Positions 5,910 to 10,837 of a stretch of DNA of 10,837 nucleotides are shown here, in pieces. The first letter of the stretch is position 1. Each line of letters opens with the position of its first letter. A program made the position numbers and the translations under genes. The notes beneath the pieces are model-generated. The model did not search any database, was not told the origin of the DNA, and saw nothing but the letters and a program-made list of their open reading frames with translations. The DNA is from an uncultured Oscillospiraceae bacterium (GTDB lineage Bacteria > Bacillota > Clostridia > Oscillospirales > Oscillospiraceae): NCBI GenBank assembly GCA_910578575.1, contig CAJTQP010000074.1:1-10837 (forward strand), read 5' to 3'.

Positions 5910-7342
5910 ACTATCGTCTCATGCTGCGCACCCTGGGCCGTACCCTCCATGTGGAGGCCCTGTGTCTGCTGCTGCCCCTGATGGTGTGCTTCCTCTATGG
6001 GGAGGATCCCCGGCCCTTCCTCTATACCATCCTCCTCCTGGCGGGGCTGGGGCTGGCCCTGGTGCGGCTGCGGTGCCGGGCGGATTTCTTCCAGCGGGAG
6101 GGCTTCGTGGTGGTGGGGCTCATCTGGATCACCCTGAGCCTCTTTGGGGCCCTGCCCTTCTGGTTCTCCGGGGAGTTCGGCAGCTTTGTGGACTGCCTCT
6201 TTGAGATCGTCTCCGCCGTGACCACCACTGGGGCCTCCATCCTCACGGATATTGAGAGCCACAGCCGGGGCATCCTGTTCTGGCGCTCCTTCTCCTCCTG
6301 GATCGGGGGGATGGGGGTGCTGATTTTCACCCTGGCCTTTCTCCCCAAAGTGGGGGGTCGGGCCCAGGTGCTGGTCCAGGCGGAGTCCACCGGCCCCGTG
6401 TCCTCCAAGCTGGTGCCCAAGACCGCCCAGTCCTCCAAGATACTCTATTTGATCTATATCGGCATGACCTTGGCGGAGCTGGGGGCCCTGCTCCTGGCGG
6501 GGATGCCCTTGTATGACGCCGCCACCACCACCTTTGCCACGGTGTGTACCGGGGGCTTTTCCGTGATGAACGCCAGTATGGCCGCCTACGGCCTGCCGGC
6601 CTGCGAGATCATCGTCATCGTGTTCATGCTCCTGTGCTCCCTGAATTTTGCCGTGTTCTTCCTAATCCTCACCGGTCGGGGACGGCAGGTGTTGGGCAGC
6701 GACGAGCTGCGCTGTTTCTTGGGGGTGGTGGCGGTGGCCACCTTGTTGGTGTTCCTGGCGGTGCTGCCCAGCTACGACAGCGCCGGACGGGCCCTGCTGG
6801 ACAGCCTCTTCCAGGTGAGCTCCATCATCTCCACCTCCGGCTTCGCCACGGCTAACTATGACCTCTGGCCCACCTTGGCAAAAATCGTGCTGATTTTGGT
6901 GATGTTCATCGGGGGCTGCGCCGGGAGTACCGCCGGGGGACTGAAATGCTCCCGCGTGCTCTTGCTGGTGCGCTGTGCCTGGCGGAGTTTGAGCCGGGTG
7001 CTCCACCCCAGGGCGGTGAAGGTGGTGAAGCTGGACGGCAAGGCGGTGGACGAGGACACCCTGTCCACCCTCTCCGCCTTTGTGACCCTCTTCTTCCTCA
7101 CCCTAGGGGGGACCTGCCTGGTGGTGAGCCTGGACGGCTTCTCGCCTACCACCAGCTTTTCCGCCTCCCTGGCCTGCCTGAGCAACATCGGCCCCGGTCT
7201 GGAGATGGTGGGCCCGGCGGGGAATTTTGCCGCCTTCTCCTCCCTGAGCAAGCTGGTGCTGACCCTGGCTATGCTGGTGGGGCGCTTGGAGATCTTCCCC
7301 ATCCTCATCCTCCTGCATCCCGCCACTTGGCGGCGGACTTGA
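5906..7342 (+). CDS. trkH: TrkH/KtrB-type K+ channel-transporter subunit
   Basis: The 478-residue integral membrane protein has the four pore-loop repeats of the Trk/Ktr/HKT superfamily. Filter glycines appear in TTTGAS (G109), VCTGGFS (G216/G217), STSGFA (G312) and SNIGPG (G429), so all four repeats keep the filter glycine needed for K+ selectivity. The segment WRSFSSWIGGMGVLIFTLAFLP after the first repeat, MFIGGCAGSTAGGLK in the third, and GRLEIFPILILLHP near the C-terminus are family hallmarks. The GGCAGSTAGGLK region corresponds to the intramembrane loop that gates the pore. The protein carries K+ inward across the cytoplasmic membrane under control of the adjacent TrkA. Its ATG overlaps the trkA TGA by four bases. 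No separate ribosome binding site is needed if translation is coupled, although GAGGGCGG lies just upstream. Confidence 0.95.
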   Translation: MNYRLMLRTLGRTLHVEALCLLLPLMVCFLYGEDPRPFLYTILLLAGLGLALVRLRCRADFFQREGFVVVGLIWITLSLFGALPFWFSGEFGSFVDCLFEIVSAVTTTGASILTDIESHSRGILFWRSFSSWIGGMGVLIFTLAFLPKVGGRAQVLVQAESTGPVSSKLVPKTAQSSKILYLIYIGMTLAELGALLLAGMPLYDAATTTFATVCTGGFSVMNASMAAYGLPACEIIVIVFMLLCSLNFAVFFLILTGRGRQVLGSDELRCFLGVVAVATLLVFLAVLPSYDSAGRALLDSLFQVSSIISTSGFATANYDLWPTLAKIVLILVMFIGGCAGSTAGGLKCSRVLLLVRCAWRSLSRVLHPRAVKVVKLDGKAVDEDTLSTLSAFVTLFFLTLGGTCLVVSLDGFSPTTSFSASLACLSNIGPGLEMVGPAGNFAAFSSLSKLVLTLAMLVGRLEIFPILILLHPATWRRT

Positions 7343-7469
7343 GGGGAAAAGCTCCCTGGGGCGTCCCCCGTCACCCTGCTTTTTTTGGCGAAAGGTTCCC
7401 TGGGTTTTTTGTGGTTTTTGTAGAATTTGTGAAAAATCCTGGAATTGGGAGAAAAAGGCCGGGATGGGC
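7343..7469. other. T-rich gap after trkH with no clear terminator
   Basis: This non-coding stretch contains T runs at 7380-7386, 7405-7410 and 7415-7419. The only nearby stem before the first run is GGGG-CGT-CCCC (7358-7368), separated from it by eleven bases, so it is a poor intrinsic terminator. TCCCTGGG occurs twice (7353-7360 and 7397-7404). The end of the trk transcript could be here but is not well defined. Confidence 0.4.
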
Positions 7470-7497
7470 TTGCAAATCCCACCTCTTATGCTAAAAT
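7470..7497 (+). promoter_or_regulatory. Promoter for the membrane pyrophosphatase gene
   Basis: TTGCAA (7470-7475) and TAAAAT (7492-7497) are 16 bases apart, with TG at 7489-7490 making an extended -10. The expected start near 7504 leaves a leader of about 112 bases before the coding region. Confidence 0.68.
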
Positions 7498-7513
7498 TGG
7501 TGTGTTAGACGTA

Positions 7514-7586
7514 TCGGCGCCAGCTTTCAACAGAGGGTGTCGGGGCGCTTGTGGAATCTCTTGCCCCAGGGCAGCACAGGCGTCGA
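7514..7586 (+). ncRNA. Structured 5' leader of the pyrophosphatase gene, unassigned
   Basis: An 8-bp stem (7514-7521 with 7579-7586, one G-U pair) closes a loop of 57 nt that holds a second stem, GGGGC/GCCCC (7542-7546 with 7563-7567). An alternative stem GCGCC/GGCGC (7517-7521 with 7544-7548) would exclude both. Such exclusive folds are what a riboswitch or regulated leader shows, but I do not recognise a known class, and there is no terminator before the gene, so control would have to act on translation or mRNA stability. Cation-sensing leaders are known upstream of ion transporters; whether this is one is open. Confidence 0.38.
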
Positions 7587-7615
7587 GTTAAGAAAAGAAA
7601 AGGAGTGTAGTATCT

Positions 7616-9733
7616 GTGGAAAAGTATCTGTGGATAGGCTTCATCGGCGCTGTGCTGGCGCTGCTGTTTGCTCTCATCCAACGAAACAAGGTCATGTCCT
7701 ACTCTGAGGGCAGTCCTGAGATGCAGAAGATCGCAAAGTCCATCCGTGAGGGTGCCAATGCCTATCTGAAGCATCAGTATGTGACAGTGGCCAAGGTGTT
7801 CCTGGTGGTCTTTGTGATCCTCCTGGTGATCGCCTTTGCCAGCGGCGGGGAAATGCTCTCCCGCTTCACCCCCTTCGCCTTCCTCACCGGTGGTATCTGG
7901 TCCATGCTGGCCGGCCTCATCGGTATGAAGATCGCCACCAACTCCAACGCCCGGACTGCCCAGGCGGCCTCTGAGGGCCTGAACCGCGGCCTGCGGGTGG
8001 CCTTCTCCTCCGGCTCCGTCATGGGTTTCACCGTGGTTGGCTTGGGTATGCTGGACATTACCATTTGGTTCACCATCCTGCGCTTTGTCGCCGGCATCAA
8101 CGACCCCGTTGAGCTGGGCAACATCATCGTCATGAACGGCATCGGCGCCTCCTTCATGGCCCTGTTCGCCCGTGTGGGCGGCGGCATCTACACCAAGGCC
8201 GCCGACGTGGGCGCGGACCTGGTGGGTAAGGTGGAGGCCGGGATCCCGGAGGACGACCCCCGGAACCCCGCCACCATTGCCGACAACGTGGGCGACAACG
8301 TGGGCGACGTGGCCGGCATGGGTGCTGACCTGTATGAGTCCTATGTTGGCTCCATCCTGGCCACCTTCTCCCTGGGCGCCATCGCCGGGTATGAGTGGCG
8401 GGGGATGCTGCTGCCCATGGCCCTGGCTGTGTGCGGCATCATCTGCTCCATCATCGGCTCTTTCCTGGTGAAGACCAAGGAGGACGCCACCCAGAAGAGC
8501 CTGCTGACCTCCCTGCGCACCGGCACCTATACCGCCGCTGTGCTCTCCGCCATCGTGGCTGCCCCCCTGACCTACTTCATCATCGGTGAGGGCTGGACCG
8601 GCATCTTCGTGGCCATCCTCTGTGGCCTGGTGGGCGGCTGCGCCATCGGCTACTTCACCGAGTATTTCACCTCCGACAACTACAAGCCCACCAAGGAGCT
8701 GGCTGCCGCTTCTGAGACCGGCGCCGCCACCATCATCATCGGTGGTATCTCCCTGGGTCTGATGTCCACCATCGCCTCCATCCTCATCGTGGCCGCTGCC
8801 ATCCTGATCTCCTACTTCGCAGCCGGCGGCAGCGTGACCATCATGGACCCCAACGGCGGCTTCAGCGCCACCTTCAACCAGGGCCTGTACGGCATCGGCA
8901 TCGCCGCTGTGGGTATGCTCTCCACCCTGGGTATCACCCTGGCCACCGACGCTTACGGCCCCGTGGCCGACAACGCCGGTGGTATCGCTGAGATGTCCGG
9001 CCTCCCCGAAGAGGTCCGCGACCGCACCGACGCTCTGGACTCCCTGGGCAACACCACCGCCGCCACCGGCAAGGGCTTCGCCATCGGCTCCGCCTCTCTG
9101 ACCGCTCTGGCCCTGCTGGTGTCCTATGTGAACATCGTCCAGCACCGCACCCCCGAAGAGCTGAACTTCACCCTCACCAGCCCCACTGTGCTGGTTGGCC
9201 TGTTCATCGGCGCCATGCTGACCTTCGTGTTCTCCGCCATGACCATGCGCTCTGTGCAGACCGCTGCTCAGTCCATCGTGGTGGAGGTGCGCCGTCAGTT
9301 CCGTGAGATCAAGGGGATCATGGAAGGCACCACCGACCCTGAGTACGGCAAGTGCGTGGCGCTGTGCACCAAGGGCGCCCTCCATGAGATGGTGGCCCCC
9401 GCACTGCTGGCCATCATCGTGCCCATCGTCACCGGCCTGATCCTGGGCCCCACGGGCGTTGTGGGCCTGCTGGGCGGCGTGTCCGTCTCCGGCTTCGCCA
9501 TGGCTGTGTTCATGTCCAACGCTGGCGGCGCTTGGGACAACGCCAAGAAGTATATCGAGCGGGGCAACCACGGCGGCAAGGGCTCTGAGCAGCACAAGGC
9601 AGCTGTTGTGGGTGACACCGTAGGCGACCCCTTTAAGGATACCTCCGGCCCCTCCCTGAACATCCTCATCAAGTTGTGCTCTACCGTTTCCATCGTGTTC
9701 TCCGGCCTGATTTTGGCCTTCCACCTGCTGTAA
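7616..9733 (+). CDS. hppA: Membrane-bound ion-pumping pyrophosphatase (K+-dependent, probably Na+)
   Basis: The 705-residue protein is a full-length M-PPase of about 16 membrane helices that hydrolyses cytoplasmic PPi and pumps ions outward. The substrate motif DVGADLVGKVE (197-207) is intact and is followed by GIPEDDPRNPATIADNVGDNVGDVAGMGADLYESY (through 243), which carries the Mg-PPi-binding aspartates. GNTTAATGKG (478-487) has Ala482 and Gly485, the combination of K+-dependent enzymes, where K+-independent ones have Lys and Thr. Glu241 in DLYESY sits at the helix-6 position used by Na+-pumping enzymes; plant-type H+ pumps have Gly there and the Glu one turn later. Dual Na+/H+ pumping remains possible. 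The start is GTG, with AAAAGGAG at 7598-7605, ten bases upstream. The neighbouring TrkAH system supplies the activating K+. Frequent GCT and GGT codons differ from the neighbours and may reflect high expression. Confidence 0.95.
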   Translation: MEKYLWIGFIGAVLALLFALIQRNKVMSYSEGSPEMQKIAKSIREGANAYLKHQYVTVAKVFLVVFVILLVIAFASGGEMLSRFTPFAFLTGGIWSMLAGLIGMKIATNSNARTAQAASEGLNRGLRVAFSSGSVMGFTVVGLGMLDITIWFTILRFVAGINDPVELGNIIVMNGIGASFMALFARVGGGIYTKAADVGADLVGKVEAGIPEDDPRNPATIADNVGDNVGDVAGMGADLYESYVGSILATFSLGAIAGYEWRGMLLPMALAVCGIICSIIGSFLVKTKEDATQKSLLTSLRTGTYTAAVLSAIVAAPLTYFIIGEGWTGIFVAILCGLVGGCAIGYFTEYFTSDNYKPTKELAAASETGAATIIIGGISLGLMSTIASILIVAAAILISYFAAGGSVTIMDPNGGFSATFNQGLYGIGIAAVGMLSTLGITLATDAYGPVADNAGGIAEMSGLPEEVRDRTDALDSLGNTTAATGKGFAIGSASLTALALLVSYVNIVQHRTPEELNFTLTSPTVLVGLFIGAMLTFVFSAMTMRSVQTAAQSIVVEVRRQFREIKGIMEGTTDPEYGKCVALCTKGALHEMVAPALLAIIVPIVTGLILGPTGVVGLLGGVSVSGFAMAVFMSNAGGAWDNAKKYIERGNHGGKGSEQHKAAVVGDTVGDPFKDTSGPSLNILIKLCSTVSIVFSGLILAFHLL

Positions 9734-9761
9734 GCGGTTGAGAAAAGCGTAACACAAAGAA

Positions 9762-9798
9762 AAAGCCCCCCGGACTTCATAGAAGTCCGGGGGGCTTT
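9762..9798 (+). terminator. Intrinsic terminator of the pyrophosphatase gene
   Basis: Two perfectly complementary 17-base arms (9762-9778 and 9782-9798) with an ATA loop form a stem with a six-GC block, flanked by A-runs on the left and TTT on the right. The symmetry would let it work in both directions, serving the convergent serpin gene too. The T-tract is short. Confidence 0.9.
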
Positions 9799-9830
9799 CC
9801 GTGTGTCAAAAAAGTTTGAGGAAGCCTGTT

Positions 9831-9857
9831 GGGACGCCGAGGGCGGCGTCCCCTACA
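9831..9857 (-). repeat. Palindromic element, copy B (minus orientation)
   Basis: On the minus strand this 27-mer is TGTAG followed by a 9-bp perfect stem around a CCCT loop (arms 9844-9852 and 9831-9839). It matches copy A at 9953-9979 in 23 of 27 positions; the four differences form two compensated base-pair changes. I recall similar TGTAGGGG-stem elements scattered in Oscillospiraceae genomes, but cannot verify this here. Confidence 0.75.
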
Positions 9858-9869
9858 AAGACACGCCGG

Positions 9870-9923
9870 GGCCCGCACCACCCGTATGTTCACAATGTAC
9901 GTGGTTGGGCCTGCCGTGTGAAC
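9870..9923. repeat. Nested inverted repeats between the two palindromes
   Basis: GGCCC and ACCAC (9870-9874, 9877-9881) pair with GTGGT and GGGCC (9901-9905, 9907-9911), giving an imperfect 10-bp hairpin. GTTCACA (9888-9894) pairs with TGTGAAC (9917-9923) in an overlapping, competing hairpin. No coding content is supported. Confidence 0.55.
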
Positions 9924-9941
9924 AAACCTGTCTTGCGTGTG

Positions 9942-9951
9942 CCCACGTGGG
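9942..9951. repeat. 10-bp perfect palindrome CCCACGTGGG
   Basis: This fully symmetric site touches the TGTAG end of copy A. It could be part of the repeat element or a protein-binding site; its function is unknown. Confidence 0.4.
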
Positions 9952-9952
9952 A

Positions 9953-9979
9953 TGTAGGGGCCGGCGCCCTCGCCGGCCC
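9953..9979 (+). repeat. Palindromic element, copy A (plus orientation)
   Basis: TGTAG is followed by a 9-bp perfect stem (9958-9966 with 9971-9979) around a CCCT loop. It is the inverted partner of copy B, their TGTAG ends facing each other across 95 bases. Together they frame a 149-base unit in the convergent gap between the pyrophosphatase and serpin genes, a typical place for REP-like sequences. Confidence 0.75.
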
Positions 9980-10010
9980 GCGGTTTCTCGTCTACCTTTG
10001 TCAGGGTATT

Positions 10011-10837
10011 TCACGCCGTGGGCTGATTCACTACCCCCACGAACAGGGGCAGGCCGTCCTGGTTGGTGATGGCGAAGAGGAAGGGGCGGTCCAGGATGAA
10101 GTCGATCTCCTGTTCCTCCATCAGGGCCCCTGTGGCGTCCGCTGCCATCACCGTATAGGCGGCGGCAGTGCAGCCCTCCTCGTCGATGGTCACCCGCGCC
10201 GCATGCTCCGCCTGGGAGAGGACCAGGGAAGTGGCGGTGGTGGCGGGGGAGAAGTCTGCCAGACTGGCGTCTAGGACATCGGTGATGCCCAGGGCACGCA
10301 GGCCGTCCATCAAATCCAGATTGGAAGCCACGTCGAACTTGGGCAGGGACAGGTTCACCTGGTAGAGCTTGGACTGGGGCCATTGGAGTCCCCCATCCAG
10401 AAGGAAACGGTAAAACTCGTCATCTTGGAGCAGTGCCTCCGGGGAGAAGCCCTCCTGGGGGAGGATCAGCCACATCTCCCCGCTGCCGTCCAGGCCTTGG
10501 GCCAGGGCGGAGAAGTGGGCCCCGGTATAGAGGCTGCGGATGTCACTCTGGTGCATGAAGTCACAGTCCAGGTCCCCGTCCTGGGCGTGGAACACACCGG
10601 GGGCGGTGGCGGAGGGGGAAAACTCGTTGTGCCAGTGGCCCCGGAAATACACCGTGGTGGCCAGGGCCAGGGCGGTGTCCGGGGTCATTTCCAGCCCCGC
10701 CGCCTGCTCCTCCAACAGGCCCCCGGTCTGCTGGTTGATCCAGTCTTGCAGGGCCTTGTTGAAGGCATCGTCCCCCATGGGGCCCTGGAAGGAGGAGGCG
10801 TGGTAGACCTCCGCCAGGCGCTCCATAGTTTCCTCCA
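10011..10837 (-). CDS. Serpin family protease inhibitor, 5' end beyond the window
   Basis: About 275 codons of the C-terminal two-thirds of a serpin are present; the frame stays open to the right edge, so the ATG at 10824-10826 is internal. Serpin landmarks run in order. ALQDWINQQTGGLLEE matches the helix F region, and LALATTVYFRGHWHNEF matches strand s3A, normally NAIYFKGxWxxxF. VNLSLPKFDVASNLDLMDGLRALGITDVLD is the classical LPKF segment. The hinge is TIDEEGCTAAAYT, and DRPFLFAI...PLFVGVVNQP is the C-terminal signature. The reactive-centre loop, about VMAADATGALMEEQE, follows the hinge. The AAA hinge suggests an inhibitor able to insert its loop, but position P14 is Cys (codon 10170-10172), where Thr or Ser is usual, and P9 is Tyr. 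The loop looks a few residues longer than in alpha-1-antitrypsin, so P1 cannot be fixed. Gut bacterial serpins are usually secreted or lipoproteins against host or microbial serine proteases; the signal region is outside the window. Confidence 0.93.
   Translation of the reverse strand, partial: EETMERLAEVYHASSFQGPMGDDAFNKALQDWINQQTGGLLEEQAAGLEMTPDTALALATTVYFRGHWHNEFSPSATAPGVFHAQDGDLDCDFMHQSDIRSLYTGAHFSALAQGLDGSGEMWLILPQEGFSPEALLQDDEFYRFLLDGGLQWPQSKLYQVNLSLPKFDVASNLDLMDGLRALGITDVLDASLADFSPATTATSLVLSQAEHAARVTIDEEGCTAAAYTVMAADATGALMEEQEIDFILDRPFLFAITNQDGLPLFVGVVNQPTA

Noticed and set aside
7358..7386. Intrinsic terminator of the trk genes
   Set aside because: A 4-bp stem separated by 11 bases from the T-run is too weak to call; I left the transcript end undefined.
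7505..9757. A 750-codon open frame antisense to the pyrophosphatase gene
   Set aside because: It is the shadow of G/C-ending codons on the other strand; the translation is Gly/His/Gln-rich with no family pattern, while the plus strand encodes an intact M-PPase.
9831..9979. A CRISPR array or attachment site
   Set aside because: There are only two copies, in inverted orientation, with a single 95-base interval; no regular direct repeats, no cas genes, no integrase and no obvious target-site duplication.
9803..10069. A small Cys-rich open frame (88 codons, GTG start) after the terminator
   Set aside because: It runs through both palindromic elements and into the serpin gene on the opposite strand, and has no ribosome binding site; repeat DNA read as protein.

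Overview
The window looks like a contig end from a GC-rich, low-oxygen Firmicute, most likely a gut clostridium of the Oscillospiraceae type (Flavonifractor/Lawsonibacter/Oscillibacter-like). The reasons are AAGGAGG-type ribosome binding sites at almost every gene, strongly G/C-biased third codon positions, a BclA/collagen-like surface protein, a membrane pyrophosphatase and a serpin. This assignment is an inference from gene content and cannot be settled here. The first 21 bases are not biological: they match the 3' end of the Illumina TruSeq read-1 adapter.

Layout, left to right. (1) 22-1655, plus strand: the C-terminal end of a collagen-like/BclA-like protein, a GC-rich hairpin, and a GT2 glycosyltransferase with C-terminal TPR-like helices, probably a surface glycoprotein and its modifying enzyme. 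(2) 1670-2960, minus strand: an ECF sigma factor and an overlapping single-pass membrane protein, probably its non-canonical anti-sigma factor. (3) 3184-7342, plus strand: a tightly overlapping set of a MATE transporter, TrkA and TrkH, with a good extended -10 promoter in front. (4) 7470-9798: a promoter, a structured leader of about 110 nt, a membrane pyrophosphatase with K+-dependence and Na+-pump signatures, and a perfect-stem terminator. (5) 9799-10010: a gene-free stretch with two inverted copies of a 27-nt palindromic element whose stems differ only by compensated base-pair changes, plus inner inverted repeats. (6) 10011 to the right edge, minus strand: the C-terminal two-thirds of a serpin.

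Together, segments 3 and 4 form a cation-homeostasis block: TrkAH takes up K+, the K+-activated pyrophosphatase probably exports Na+ using PPi, and the MATE carrier may use the resulting ion gradient. The flanking genes (surface glycoprotein plus glycosyltransferase, envelope-stress-type sigma pair, serpin) are consistent with host- and envelope-facing functions. I see no phage, CRISPR, tRNA, rRNA or transposase gene. The least ordinary signals are the covarying inverted palindromes at 9831-9979 and the possibly switching leader at 7514-7586.
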